Notes: generated from the letters alone by a model not told the origin. DNA of 64,000 nucleotides from Spirochaetaceae bacterium (GCA_017936665.1 JAGBFB010000032.1:1-64000); one strand, 5' to 3'; positions 50,728 through 60,420 are shown, counted from the first letter of the stretch. Made by a program: numbers and translations.

Positions 50728-52590
50728 ATGAAGAAACCAAATTTAAAACAAAAATTGAGTTATTGGTTTGATAACTTAATGTCAAAAGGAACTTTGTCAC
50801 TAATTTTCGTTTTGGCAGTTATTACTATTCTTGTTGTTTTTATCACAGGAATTGTTGTTTCGATTTCAGACCCAGAAGCGAACGGAAATATTTTCCAAGC
50901 AGCATGGATGAGTTTGATGCATGCCTTAGATGCAGGTACAATTGCTGGTGATGATACAAGTAACATTCTTTTTATTGTAATGATGTCCATCGTAACTATT
51001 TGTGGTTTATTTATTACAAGCATGTTAATTGGTGTAATCAGTACAGGTCTTGAATCAAAAATGGAATCACTACAAAAAGGACATTCACTTGTTCTTGAAA
51101 AAAATCATGTTATCATTTTAGGATTCAATGAAAATGCAATTAATATTATTCGTGAATTAATTATCGCAAACGAAAACCAAAAGAAAGGTGTAATCGTTGT
51201 GATGGATAATCAAGATAAAACTGAAATGGAAGATTTAATCAGTCAAAGAATTCCTGAAACAAAAAATACACGAATAATTTGCAGAAGTGGAAACATTGAT
51301 AGTATTTCTGATGTAGAAATTTGTTCACCACAAACTTGTCGATCAATTATTGTAAATGCAGAAAATGATTTTATGAGCATAAAAGCTGTTCTTGCCAGTG
51401 CAACAATTTTAGAAGAATCACATAACGAAAGTGCATACATTACAGCATTAATTCACAGTGAAGAAAATGCAGAAGCAGCTAAAATCGCTGGCAATGGAAA
51501 AGCAGAAGTTTTCTATTATCAAAATTCTATTGCAAGAATTATGGCCCATACTTCTCGTCAACCTGGAATGTCAACTGTATTTACAAACTTACTAAGTTAT
51601 GCAGGCGATGAAATTTATGTAGAAAAAATTTCAGGTCTTGTAGGAAAAAATTTTGGTGAATTAAATTTATTATTTCCTAAATCTACAGTTATTGGACTTA
51701 TCCGCAACGATAAACCACTTTTAAATCCACCAACTACAACAAAAATTCTTGATTCAGATAAAATTATTTTAATTGCAGAAGATGATGGTATTTCAATACC
51801 AAACGAAACTTCGGCTAATGTCAATCAATCTTTATTTGCAGAAGGAAAAGCAGATGAACCAGTTCCTCAAAAAACAATAATTTTTGGTTGTAACGAATTA
51901 ACAAAACAAATTATCACAGAACTTGACTGTTATGTTCCAGCTGGTTCAGAAATTATAGTTGCAACAACAGAAGAAAATTTTTCAGAAGAATTTATTCCTA
52001 CTCAAGAAGAATTAAACAAATTAAAACTTACAAAAGAAATTTGTAACATCTTTGATAGAAATGAATTAGAAAGAATTGTTTCTGTAAATCCTAATAATAT
52101 TTTAATATTAACTAATCAAGAAGATGATGATGAAACAGCAGATTCAAAAACATTATTACTTCTTTTACAACTTAGAGATATTACAAGAAAAAATACTTAT
52201 CATTTTACAATTACAAGTGAAATGCGCAGTGTTGAAAATCAAGAACTTGCAGAAGTAACAAAAGTTACAGACTTTGTTATCAGTAGCAACATTACAGCTT
52301 TAATGATGACACAAATTTCTCAAACAAGAGAACAATTTGTAATTCTTGACGATTTACTTTCTGATACTGGTTCAGAACTTTATATGAAAGTTGCACATAG
52401 ATATGTTGTGTGTGATAAACCTGTAGATTTTTATACAGTTTGTGCGTCAGCAAATAGATATGGCGAAATTGCAATAGGTTATAAAAAAATCCTTTTTGAT
52501 GGAGAATTTGAAATTGTATTAAATCCACCAAAAGATAAAGAAATTATTTTTACAAAAGAAGACAGTTTAATTTTAGTTGCTGAAGAATAA
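50728..52590 (+). CDS. CASTOR/POLLUX-like ion channel with RCK-type domains
   Basis: 620 residues. Two TM segments (about 20-50 and 80-110) with a re-entrant loop between, then residues 125-620 carrying two Rossmann-type regulatory halves: VIILGFNENAINIIRELI with YQNSIARIMAHTSRQPG, and IIFGCNELTKQIITELD with NILILTNQEDDDETADSK. This is the layout of bacterial relatives of the plant CASTOR/POLLUX channels. Probably a cation channel gated by cytosolic ligands. AAGGAAT precedes the start; it ends in a strong terminator. Confidence 0.82.
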   Translation: MKKPNLKQKLSYWFDNLMSKGTLSLIFVLAVITILVVFITGIVVSISDPEANGNIFQAAWMSLMHALDAGTIAGDDTSNILFIVMMSIVTICGLFITSMLIGVISTGLESKMESLQKGHSLVLEKNHVIILGFNENAINIIRELIIANENQKKGVIVVMDNQDKTEMEDLISQRIPETKNTRIICRSGNIDSISDVEICSPQTCRSIIVNAENDFMSIKAVLASATILEESHNESAYITALIHSEENAEAAKIAGNGKAEVFYYQNSIARIMAHTSRQPGMSTVFTNLLSYAGDEIYVEKISGLVGKNFGELNLLFPKSTVIGLIRNDKPLLNPPTTTKILDSDKIILIAEDDGISIPNETSANVNQSLFAEGKADEPVPQKTIIFGCNELTKQIITELDCYVPAGSEIIVATTEENFSEEFIPTQEELNKLKLTKEICNIFDRNELERIVSVNPNNILILTNQEDDDETADSKTLLLLLQLRDITRKNTYHFTITSEMRSVENQELAEVTKVTDFVISSNITALMMTQISQTREQFVILDDLLSDTGSELYMKVAHRYVVCDKPVDFYTVCASANRYGEIAIGYKKILFDGEFEIVLNPPKDKEIIFTKEDSLILVAEE

Positions 52591-52616
52591 AATATTTTTC
52601 AAACACTAAATTTAAA

Positions 52617-52655
52617 AAAACAACTCGTGAAGGAGAATCATTCACGAGTTGTTTT
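52617..52655. terminator. Bidirectional intrinsic terminator
   Basis: Stem aaaacaactcgtgaa with ttcacgagttgtttt (15 bp), loop 9 nt, T run at the end; between the convergent channel and nucleotidase genes. Confidence 0.92.
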
Positions 52656-52670
52656 TATTTTAAATAATGT

Positions 52671-54299
52671 TTATTTAATTAAAATTCTGTTTTGTACATT
52701 TAAATATTCTTCTGTAATTGTTCCATTAAGATTTTCTTTTATATATTTTTCAAGTAATTCCACATCCAACATTCCATCATTAACAATTATCTTTGAATTA
52801 TTTAACATAGATGCTCCACTACCCTTATCTAATAATAAATAATTATGAGATGCTAATGTATATAATTTGTTTTTATCAATTTGTTCATATTGATTATTTT
52901 CTTTGTTTAATATTTTCACATCTGAAACTCTTCTTGTACCTGTCACTTTTACAAAAACATCATTTTCATCAACAACAACGCTTGTTGGAATTTTTGTATT
53001 TACAACACATTGTATTCCAGATACTTGTTGGAAAGAACCATTTTCTTCAGGTAAAGACATGTAAACAAATTCTAAAAAATCTAAAAGTTGCTGACCACTT
53101 ACTTCTGCAACACAAACAGTATTATTCCATGGAAAAACATTTAAAATATCATTAAATGTAATCTTACCTGAATTTAAAGGAGCTCTAATTCCACCTCCAT
53201 TAATTACACCAACATCAGAATTTGTTACAATTCTAAATGCATCTGCACAAAAATCCCCTAGATTAGTTTCTGAATTTCTGATAATTCGTTTACCTTCACT
53301 ATTATGCGTAATTAAATTTACTTTGCTTTCCCCAATAAATCTTTCACCTAATTTTTTATACTCATCATTTATTTTCTTAATATATTTTTCAATTTCTAAA
53401 TCTTTACTATTATAAGTATCAGTTGAAATCAATTCAGTTTTAACTTTTCCTGTATTTGTCAAAGTTAGTTTTCCAATATTTTGAAATTTTGTTCCAGTTG
53501 AACTAATAATTACTTCTCGATTTTTTTTATCTTTAATAATTTCTTTTTCAATTACACTATGAGAATGTCCGTCTAAAACAACATCAATTCCATAAGTATT
53601 TTTTACTAATTCTTGACAAGACCATTGAGGAAGTACACCTTCTGTTCCTAAATGAGATAGCAAAATAATGAATTCTGCTCCATCTTTTTTTGCCTCATTA
53701 ATATTATTTTGTACAGTTTTATATAAATTATCCCCAGAAAAACTATATAGATAATTTCCGTTATCATCCATAAATTGAATTGGAGAAGAACTTGAAATGG
53801 TACTTGGGGTTGTTACGCCTATAAATGCAATACCAAAATCTTCATAACTTATAATTTTATATGGTTCAAAAACTAATTCATTTTCTTTTAAGTTTATAAA
53901 ATTTGAACAAACTATTGGAGCTTCAATTTTTGAAGTTAATTCAAACAATCTAGAAAGTTTATAATCAAATTCATGATTTCCTAGAGTAAGAACATCATAA
54001 TCAACTAAGTTAATTAAATTTGCAATATATTCACCTTGAGAAATTGCACCTAAACTACTTCCTTGGATATAATCTCCTGAAGAAACAACAGCAACATAAT
54101 TATTTTCTTGTATAAGTTCGTTTTTTAATGCAGAAACTTTTGCATATCCATCAACATTACAATGAACATCGTTTTCGTAAATAATAACAATATCTTTTTC
54201 TAAAGATAACAAAGAATCTGATGAAGTAACATTTGTAGATATACATCCAAAAAATGATAAACAAAAAACTAATAAATAAAAAATAAATTTCCTTTTCAT
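52671..54299 (-). CDS. 5'-nucleotidase-family lipoprotein (UshA-like)
   Basis: 542 residues; lipobox FFGC. Metallophosphatase N-domain with ENDVHCNVDGYAKV (D, H), SSGDYIQGS (D), TLGNHEFDYKL (N, H), LLSHLG and LDGHSHSV (H, H). The C-terminal nucleotide-binding domain has GVINGGGIRAPLNSG and FPWNNTVC. All ligands are in place, so it should dephosphorylate nucleotides or related phosphoesters in the periplasm or at the surface, giving nucleosides for uptake. Single gene, convergent with the channel gene. Confidence 0.92.
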   Translation of the reverse strand: MKRKFIFYLLVFCLSFFGCISTNVTSSDSLLSLEKDIVIIYENDVHCNVDGYAKVSALKNELIQENNYVAVVSSGDYIQGSSLGAISQGEYIANLINLVDYDVLTLGNHEFDYKLSRLFELTSKIEAPIVCSNFINLKENELVFEPYKIISYEDFGIAFIGVTTPSTISSSSPIQFMDDNGNYLYSFSGDNLYKTVQNNINEAKKDGAEFIILLSHLGTEGVLPQWSCQELVKNTYGIDVVLDGHSHSVIEKEIIKDKKNREVIISSTGTKFQNIGKLTLTNTGKVKTELISTDTYNSKDLEIEKYIKKINDEYKKLGERFIGESKVNLITHNSEGKRIIRNSETNLGDFCADAFRIVTNSDVGVINGGGIRAPLNSGKITFNDILNVFPWNNTVCVAEVSGQQLLDFLEFVYMSLPEENGSFQQVSGIQCVVNTKIPTSVVVDENDVFVKVTGTRRVSDVKILNKENNQYEQIDKNKLYTLASHNYLLLDKGSGASMLNNSKIIVNDGMLDVELLEKYIKENLNGTITEEYLNVQNRILIK

Positions 54300-54350
54300 A
54301 AAAATAATTTTAACATGGCTTTTATAAAAAGTCTAATTTATATTTTAAAA

Positions 54351-54827
54351 TTATGATTCAGTTATAGCTTTGCCGCAAATATGTTCAATATGTAATTTTA
54401 ACAAAAGAGTTATATCTAAAGCAGATGCAATTTCTTTTTGTATATAATTTTCATCTTGAATAAATTTATATGAAAGTTTTGTTGTAATATCAATAATTTT
54501 TTCTTTATCATCAATTATTTCAATTTTACCAAACACAATTACACTTTTAAAATTTAATTCCCAATGATTTTCCTTTTTAAAACCTTTATCATAAACACAA
54601 AACGAAACTTTATTATGATTTTTTAGAGAATCTAATCTATGACCAATATTTCCACAATGAAAATAAATTGCACCATCTTCAATATTGTAAAAATGATTCA
54701 TTGGCATTCCATAGGGATAATCTTCATCACCTAAAACAGACAGTACTCCACGTTTTTCTTCTGTAAGAATTTTTATACATTCATCTTTTGAGAGTTCTTT
54801 ATTTTTTCTAACTAATTCTCTAAACAT
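54351..54827 (-). CDS. Pyridoxamine-5'-phosphate-oxidase-like flavoprotein (NimA-like)
   Basis: 158 residues, typical split-barrel length. LTEEKRGVLSVLGDEDYPYGMPMNHFYN is the opening of the NimA/PNPOx-like fold, followed by AIYFHCGNIGHRLDSLKNHNKVSFCVYD. The fold binds FMN or F420. NimA relatives reduce nitroimidazoles in anaerobes, but neither that nor any substrate can be read here. The epimerase gene ends nine bases upstream on the same strand, so this is the third gene of the AAC(3)-epimerase run. Confidence 0.85.
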   Translation of the reverse strand: MFRELVRKNKELSKDECIKILTEEKRGVLSVLGDEDYPYGMPMNHFYNIEDGAIYFHCGNIGHRLDSLKNHNKVSFCVYDKGFKKENHWELNFKSVIVFGKIEIIDDKEKIIDITTKLSYKFIQDENYIQKEIASALDITLLLKLHIEHICGKAITES

Positions 54828-54836
54828 AATTTTTCC

Positions 54837-55760
54837 TTATAAAATATTATCTATAAAATCAAAATAATTTTTCTTGTTTACTTTTTCTTTATTATTTTTA
54901 TACCAATCATAAGATTTATGCAAGCCAATACTTAACGAAGTAGTATTTACTAAAATTGTTTTTTGTTTTGTAACATCAAGATAATATTCGTAATCATAAA
55001 ATGGAAAATAATTTCTTTGTGGAATTTCTTTAGTAACATTTACTAGTTGTAAATCTGAACCAACAATTTGATAACATAATTTTACCCAATCCAAAATTGA
55101 AATACATTCTTCATTTCCTAGATTAAATATTTTTTCTTTTGGATTATTTATTAAAATATTTTCTATTACTTTACATAAATCTTCGATATAAAAAAATTGT
55201 AATTTCATTTTTCCATCTTGTGGAATATAAAACATTCTTTTTTGTTCTGCACAATCAAAAACAAATGATTCTCTATAAACATTATTTTCTTGTCCATACA
55301 AATATGGTGGTCGTAATATAAAATAATTTGAAAAATTTTCTTGCAAATATTTTTCTGCTTCAATTTTATTTATACCATATTCATTCCAAAAAATATTTTT
55401 TCCTAAATTATTATTTTCAGAAAATGGAAGTGGTAAAGTTTCAGGATATACTGCACTAGAACTTAATAAAATATATTTTTCAACTAAGTTTTTTGTATCA
55501 CCTAATGAATCTAAAATTGATTTTACATCATTCTTTGTGTATGAAGTGATATCAACAATAACATCAAATTTATATTCTTCAAGTTTATTTTTAAGATTTT
55601 CCCGTGATGAATGTATTAAAATTACATTTTCAACTTGTGGATGATTATTTCTGTTTAGAACATAAACTTGATATTCATCTTTGAATTTGCTAGATGCAAA
55701 ATAAGAAGCAACAATTTTACTTACAAAAACTGTTCCACCTGTAACTAATATTTTTTTCAT
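54837..55760 (-). CDS. NAD-dependent epimerase/dehydratase-like protein
   Basis: About 307 residues from the ATG at 55760, which overlaps the stop of the acetyltransferase gene by 4 bp (ATGA). The Rossmann NAD loop is altered: ILVTGGTVFVSKIVASYF has GGTxFVS in place of GxxGFIG. Ser of LLSSSAVYP and YGINKIEAEKYL give the Y-x-x-x-K catalytic pair. An extended SDR, with sugar-nucleotide or RNA-binding (CSP41-like) relatives. Translationally coupled to the AAC(3)-like gene; the link is unclear. Confidence 0.82.
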   Translation of the reverse strand: MKKILVTGGTVFVSKIVASYFASSKFKDEYQVYVLNRNNHPQVENVILIHSSRENLKNKLEEYKFDVIVDITSYTKNDVKSILDSLGDTKNLVEKYILLSSSAVYPETLPLPFSENNNLGKNIFWNEYGINKIEAEKYLQENFSNYFILRPPYLYGQENNVYRESFVFDCAEQKRMFYIPQDGKMKLQFFYIEDLCKVIENILINNPKEKIFNLGNEECISILDWVKLCYQIVGSDLQLVNVTKEIPQRNYFPFYDYEYYLDVTKQKTILVNTTSLSIGLHKSYDWYKNNKEKVNKKNYFDFIDNIL

Positions 55761-56548
55761 TTTCGATTTTTCTCTATCCACCTTACAGCAAAATCTACAA
55801 TATCTCGTTGCTTCATAAAAGTTAAAATTCCATTTCCTAAGTTTCCTTTGTTTACTGAACAATTTTCTTCGAAGGATTTTCCAATTTCTTCAAAATCTTC
55901 ACCATCAACAAAAAGTGTTTCATAAACTTTCCAAACTCGTTTATCATTTTCCATGATTGCGCTATGTTCTATACAATTATGTTTACTTTTATAATTTGCT
56001 CTTGCATCAGCTAAGTGAATAGAAGTATTTTTATCATAACCAACACCAATTTGTAAAACAAATCCATCTAGTTCATAAATTTTTGCAATAGGAGAACCTT
56101 CTCCAAAAATATTTGATAAATCATGATTTTCAGTAATATACTTTGCATGTTTTCCCCAAGCTGAAACAGAACGGGCTGGATGGTCACTTCGCAAAGTTCC
56201 TGGCCACTTTCTAAACATCTCAGCAACTGCACCCATAGTATTTGTTGGAGTAATATCCTTGTTATATGCAGGCCAATTTTCTCTGATAATATCATGCCAT
56301 TCTTCAGGTTCTTCCCAATGAACACCAGTTGATGGATCTAAATTTTTCCAAGACTGGGTAGGCATAAGGATTGTACCTTCTTCACCAACTGTTTCAATTA
56401 AGGCTTCGATCACAACCTGAGCACCACCACAAACAAATCCTAAACTGCTTAATGAAGTATGAACAATAACTGTTTGTCCTTTTCGTAATCCAACATCATT
56501 CAATGATTTTAAAATATCTTGTTTTAAAACTATTTGTCGTTCTTTCAT
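55757..56548 (-). CDS. Aminoglycoside 3-N-acetyltransferase family protein (AAC(3)-like)
   Basis: 263 residues, matching the family. Motifs of the Antibiotic_NAT fold: TVIVHTSLSSLGFVCGGAQ, ILMPTQSW, RSDHPARSVSAWG (catalytic His region) and IGVGYDKNTSIHLAD (second His). It uses acetyl-CoA; in known resistance enzymes the 3-amino group of aminoglycosides is acetylated, while chromosomal relatives such as YokD have unknown natural substrates. The neighbouring divergent gene is a phosphotransferase of the aminoglycoside class. Resistance is not shown by sequence. Confidence 0.88.
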   Translation of the reverse strand: MKERQIVLKQDILKSLNDVGLRKGQTVIVHTSLSSLGFVCGGAQVVIEALIETVGEEGTILMPTQSWKNLDPSTGVHWEEPEEWHDIIRENWPAYNKDITPTNTMGAVAEMFRKWPGTLRSDHPARSVSAWGKHAKYITENHDLSNIFGEGSPIAKIYELDGFVLQIGVGYDKNTSIHLADARANYKSKHNCIEHSAIMENDKRVWKVYETLFVDGEDFEEIGKSFEENCSVNKGNLGNGILTFMKQRDIVDFAVRWIEKNRK

Positions 56549-56647
56549 AAACTCACTCTCCTATAAAAATTATGATAATACCAAAGAAAAATTTATGCAA
56601 TACAAAAATCATTGCATATAATAATTAAATTATGATAGTATTAATTT

Positions 56648-57475
56648 ATGACCGTTTTTGAAAAATTAAATAACACTAATTATTCTATTGACACAATTGG
56701 TAAGTCAAATTCTCAAATTTTAATCTTTGATGATTCGGTTTTAAAAATTCAAGAAAACAATTTTGAAGCTCAAAATGAATTACAAACTTTATTATGGCTA
56801 GAAAAATCTAATAAAATAATCTCTCCAAAAATACTTGATTCAAAAATTATAGATAACAAACTTTATATTCTAATGACAAAAATTCAAAACGAAATTTTAG
56901 ATAAAAATAATTTTGTAATGTCTTGTGATGAATATTTTTTATCTCAAGATATTTTATTAATAGAACTTCTTTCTAAAATTTTAAAAAAAATTTGGTCTTT
57001 AGATATTACAAATTTAAATGCAAAACATAATTTAGATAGAAAAATTTTACAAGCAGAATTTAATGTTAAAAATAATTTAGTCGATATTGAAGATTGTCAA
57101 GAAGACACTTTTTCTACAAAAGATAAAAAAGGAAAATTTGAAAATCCACAAGAATTATTAAATTGGTTAAAAGCAAATAAACCTGCAATGAAAGAAGAAG
57201 AAAAATGTTTTTCACATGGGGACTTTTGTTTACCCAATATTTTTTTTAATAAAAACAATAAAACTGATTTTGGAATCATTGATGTAGGAAGAGCAGGAAT
57301 TCTTGATAAATGGAATGATATTGCACTTTGCTATAGAAGTTTAAAAGATAATACAGTAGGAATTTACGGAAAAGGAAAATATAAATTTGATGAAAATTTG
57401 TTTTTTGAAAAATTAGAAATCATTCCTGATTGGGAAAAAATCAATTATTATATTTTACTAGATGAATTGTTTTAA
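56648..57475 (+). CDS. Aminoglycoside phosphotransferase-like kinase (APH(3')-like)
   Basis: 275 residues. Small-molecule kinase fold: VLKIQ (Lys) with an N-terminal lobe, then the catalytic loop CFSHGDFCLPNIFF (Brenner-type HGD-x-x-x-x-N) and the metal motif GIIDVGRAGILDKWNDIA, the latter closely following APH(3') enzymes. All key residues are present, so activity is likely. It is very AT/Lys-Asn-rich, like its neighbours, so it does not look recently acquired. Divergent from AAC(3)-like gene by 99 bp. No clear ribosome site. Confidence 0.87.
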   Translation: MTVFEKLNNTNYSIDTIGKSNSQILIFDDSVLKIQENNFEAQNELQTLLWLEKSNKIISPKILDSKIIDNKLYILMTKIQNEILDKNNFVMSCDEYFLSQDILLIELLSKILKKIWSLDITNLNAKHNLDRKILQAEFNVKNNLVDIEDCQEDTFSTKDKKGKFENPQELLNWLKANKPAMKEEEKCFSHGDFCLPNIFFNKNNKTDFGIIDVGRAGILDKWNDIALCYRSLKDNTVGIYGKGKYKFDENLFFEKLEIIPDWEKINYYILLDELF

Positions 57476-57501
57476 TTCTCATAATATGATAAATTTATTT
57501 T

Positions 57502-58140
57502 ATGAAATTACTTTATGCCACAACTAACAATGCAAAATTAAAATCAATGCAAAGAATTGCAAATACTCTTGATATAGAAATTTTTGGTTTAAAAGATTTA
57601 GAAAATATTTCAGAGTTTAAAAATATTAAATTACCACAAATTGATGAAAGTGGAAAAAATCCATTAGAAAATGCAATCATAAAAGCTAAAGCATATTATG
57701 AAGTTTTACAAATTCCACTTTTTAGTTGTGACTCAGGATTGTATTTTGATGAATTATCAGAAGAAGAACAACCAGGTACACATATCCGAAGAATAAATGG
57801 CAAAGAATTACAAGATGCACAAATGATTAAACATTATTCAAATTTGGCTTTTAATCATGGTGGAAAAATTATTGGAAGATATAAAAATGCAATTTGTTTA
57901 ATTTTTAACAAAGATAAAATTTTTACAAGCATGGATAAATCTTTAGAAATTGAACCTTTTTATCTTGTAGATAAACCTCATCAAAAAATTACTTCAGGAT
58001 TTCCATTAGACTCACTTTCTGTAGATATAAAAACTGAGAAATATTATAATGATTTAGATGACAATCTTGCAGTTGATAAAAATGCTATAGAAAATGGCTT
58101 TGCAAATTTCTTCAAAAAAGTTTTAGAAGAACTAAAATAA
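57502..58140 (+). CDS. RdgB/HAM1-like nucleoside triphosphate pyrophosphatase
   Basis: 212 residues. Opens with ATTNNAKLKSM, the TNN-x-K substrate loop of the ITPase family, then ENAIIKAKAYYEVL, the central SCDSGLYFDEL (catalytic acid) and PGTHIRRINGKE. Removes ITP/XTP from the nucleotide pool. The C-terminus is less typical (SGFPLDSLSVDIKTEKYY in place of the usual GYDP...FAEL), so substrate may differ. Follows the kinase gene by 26 bases; its end overlaps the convergent HAD gene by 9 bp. Confidence 0.82.
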   Translation: MKLLYATTNNAKLKSMQRIANTLDIEIFGLKDLENISEFKNIKLPQIDESGKNPLENAIIKAKAYYEVLQIPLFSCDSGLYFDELSEEEQPGTHIRRINGKELQDAQMIKHYSNLAFNHGGKIIGRYKNAICLIFNKDKIFTSMDKSLEIEPFYLVDKPHQKITSGFPLDSLSVDIKTEKYYNDLDDNLAVDKNAIENGFANFFKKVLEELK

Positions 58141-58893
58141 ATTCGTTTCTATATATTTTGCAACTCCATCTTCATTATTTGAAAGTGTAACTTCATCAGC
58201 AATATTTTTCACTTCTAAAATTGCATTAGAAACAGCAATTCCTTTCCCACAAAGTTTTAGCATTCCAATATCATTAAAATCATCGCCAAAACAAATAATT
58301 TCTTCTAAAGGAAGGTTTAGATGTTTTGATAAAAATTTAATTGCAAATTCTTTTGTTGCATTTCCAGAAGAAAATTTATACCAAGGAATATCTGAAAATG
58401 GAAGATAATCGCAAGAAGAAACTGAACTTGCAATTTCCTTTGCTTTTTTGCTATCTTGCATATTTACACAAAACTTCATAGCTGGTTCATTAAAATCAAA
58501 AAAATCATTATAAATAGCATCATCTGCATAAACGGCTGATTTATTTTCTTTACGATTCCAGAAAATATTATTTAAAGTGTCTAAAGTCATTTCACAATTT
58601 TTTCCACATACTTTAAAAACTGTGGATAATAATTTTCTAGTTTCTTCTATTGTGAAAGATTCAGTATGAATTAATTCATCATTGTAATAAATGCAAGCTC
58701 CATTGTTACAAATTATTATTTGTGGTTTAATTTTTTCTAAAAAAGGTTTTATATTTACTTTTCCTCTTGAAGTACAAAATCCAACAAGAAACCCTTTTTC
58801 TTTGCAACGGTTAAATATTTCTATTGTATAAGATGAAATTGTTTTATCACTATGCAAAAGTGTTTCATCTAAATCTGTTAAAATCATTTTCAT
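58132..58893 (-). CDS. HAD-superfamily (Cof-type) hydrolase
   Basis: 253 residues. Motif I LTDLDETLLHSDKTIS (nucleophile Asp), motif II FCTSRGK, motif III Lys region and motif IV CFGDDFNDIGMLKLCGKGIAVSNA are all present, with a C2B cap between. Cof-type members dephosphorylate sugar phosphates or flavin or pyridoxal phosphates; substrate unknown. AAGGAAA lies before the start. Neighbour of the ICMT-like gene (15 bases downstream of its end), same strand. Confidence 0.88.
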   Translation of the reverse strand: MKMILTDLDETLLHSDKTISSYTIEIFNRCKEKGFLVGFCTSRGKVNIKPFLEKIKPQIIICNNGACIYYNDELIHTESFTIEETRKLLSTVFKVCGKNCEMTLDTLNNIFWNRKENKSAVYADDAIYNDFFDFNEPAMKFCVNMQDSKKAKEIASSVSSCDYLPFSDIPWYKFSSGNATKEFAIKFLSKHLNLPLEEIICFGDDFNDIGMLKLCGKGIAVSNAILEVKNIADEVTLSNNEDGVAKYIETNLF

Positions 58894-58908
58894 AAAAATT
58901 TTCCTTAA

Positions 58909-59583
58909 TTACCAAACAAAGGGAATTAATCTGAATTTAACTTTTTGTTTATATTCTTTGTAGCCATCTAAATTTTCTTCTAAAACTTTTTCTTCGTTCA
59001 TAATTCTTATAGCAATAAAAAATGGATATGGACTAATACAAAGCAAACCCCACCAAGAACCAAGAATTACAGGAATTGATAAAAATAAAAACACTGTAGA
59101 AAAATACATTGGATGACGAACAATTCCATAAAGACCAGTATCAATTACTTTTTGATTTTCTTGAACTTTTATTGTTCGAGATAAATAAATATTTTCTCTT
59201 AATACTTCAGCATACATTCCATAGGAAATTAGTAAAACTGTGCTTGCAAAAATTACACACCAAAAAGGAACATTAGACCAAGAAAATCTAAAATCAAAGG
59301 CTGAAATTAAAAAACTAGCAATAAATAAAATTGCAGAAAAACCTACGACTCCTTTTTGAGTTTTTTCTTTTTCTTTTACATCTAATCTTTTTTCTAAGAG
59401 TTCTGGTGATTTTATAAATAGTAAAATTCCTAAAATAAACATTGGAAAAAAAAGCAAAGCAATAAAAAGCCATGCGTTTTTGTAATTAAAAGTTCCTGCT
59501 GGTAAAAATAAAAGCAAGGAAATTAAAATAAAACCAACAAAAAATTTTGTTAGTGCGTTAAATAATAATTTTAATTTTGTCAT
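58909..59583 (-). CDS. ICMT/PEMT-like membrane methyltransferase
   Basis: 224 residues from the ATG at 59583 (AAGGAT upstream). Five or so TM segments, then the conserved AdoMet-binding motif GIVRHPMYFSTVFLFLS and, at the C-terminus, RIMNEEKVLEENLDGYKEYKQKV. This is the isoprenylcysteine carboxyl methyltransferase or phospholipid methyltransferase family; bacterial members have varied small lipid substrates, unknown here. Same strand as the HAD gene. Confidence 0.85.
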   Translation of the reverse strand: MTKLKLLFNALTKFFVGFILISLLLFLPAGTFNYKNAWLFIALLFFPMFILGILLFIKSPELLEKRLDVKEKEKTQKGVVGFSAILFIASFLISAFDFRFSWSNVPFWCVIFASTVLLISYGMYAEVLRENIYLSRTIKVQENQKVIDTGLYGIVRHPMYFSTVFLFLSIPVILGSWWGLLCISPYPFFIAIRIMNEEKVLEENLDGYKEYKQKVKFRLIPFVW

Positions 59584-59606
59584 AAATTTTATCCTTGAAA
59601 ACAAAA

Positions 59607-59632
59607 TGGGGAAATAATAATTTACTTCCCCA
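59607..59632 (-). terminator. Terminator after GNAT gene 59651-60280
   Basis: Stem tggggaa/ttcccca (59607-59613 with 59626-59632), followed on the minus strand by ATTTTGTTTTC. Confidence 0.75.
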
Positions 59633-59650
59633 CACTTTTAAAAATTTAAA

Positions 59651-60280
59651 CTAAAAAATATGCCCTGGTAATTTTAGTTTTTCTTTTTTGGGAAATTGCA
59701 AATCGTATTTTTCAAAATCTTCTGGATTTTCATGAGTAACAAAATATCCTTTGGGATCATGATAAATTCCAAAAATATCTTTTAAAAAATCTTCTTTTAA
59801 TTCTTTGCACAAAAAGTAAAGAGCATCCCCTTCAGAATCATCTGCATAGCGAATTCCTTTTGTAGTAGCAGGTACAAATCCACTCTTTCCGTAAAACTCA
59901 CCACTGCCACATATAAGCACACAAGGAATACCAAGTTCTTTTGCTTTTTCTAAAGAATAATCAACTAAGATTTTTCCAAAGCCCTGTCGTTGAAAATCTG
60001 GATGAATTGCAAGAGGTCCAAAGGTTGCAACATCAAGTTTAGTTCCATCATTGCAATCAATCTGTGCTTTAGAATACATTATGTATCCAATTATTTTATC
60101 ATCAACTTCTAAAACTAAAGAAAGTTCTTTGATAAAATCTGGATTACTTCGATAATGATTTACAATAAAATGTTCATCACAACCAGGCTGATAAACATTC
60201 CAGAATGCTTCACGCACTAGATTTTCAACTGTAAAAAAATCTTTAGACTCTTCTTGTCTAATTGTAAAATTTGTTTTCAT
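59651..60280 (-). CDS. GNAT N-acetyltransferase (YhbS-like)
   Basis: 209 residues. Acetyl-CoA loop FQRQGFGKILVDYSLEKA follows the strand DVATFGPLAIHPD; then VLICGSGEFYGKSGFVPA, the end of the fold as in COG3153. The C-terminal 60 residues are an extension with DIFGIYHDPKGYFVT. Substrate unknown. Strong ribosome site region with AGGAGAAA before the ATG. Flanked on both sides by terminator-type hairpins, so a single-gene unit. Confidence 0.88.
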   Translation of the reverse strand: MKTNFTIRQEESKDFFTVENLVREAFWNVYQPGCDEHFIVNHYRSNPDFIKELSLVLEVDDKIIGYIMYSKAQIDCNDGTKLDVATFGPLAIHPDFQRQGFGKILVDYSLEKAKELGIPCVLICGSGEFYGKSGFVPATTKGIRYADDSEGDALYFLCKELKEDFLKDIFGIYHDPKGYFVTHENPEDFEKYDLQFPKKEKLKLPGHIF

Positions 60281-60316
60281 TAAAATTATTTCTCCTAAAA
60301 AATTATAAAAATAAAA

Positions 60317-60357
60317 CTAGGAGACTGCTAAAAAATTACACTAAGGCAATCTCCTAG
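60317..60357 (-). terminator. Terminator after tandem-GNAT gene
   Basis: Stem ctaggagactgc (60317-60328) with gcaatctcctag (60346-60357), 11 of 12 pairs, followed on the minus strand by TTTTATTTTTATAA. Confidence 0.8.
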
Positions 60358-60420
60358 CAAAAAACAATTCTACATAAATCCATTGTCTTAATCATATAGA
60401 TTATTTTATCACATGTTAAT

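Noticed and set aside
55761-55862. N-terminal extension of the epimerase
   Set aside because: It lies inside the acetyltransferase gene; the ATGA overlap start gives the Rossmann motif directly at the N-terminus.
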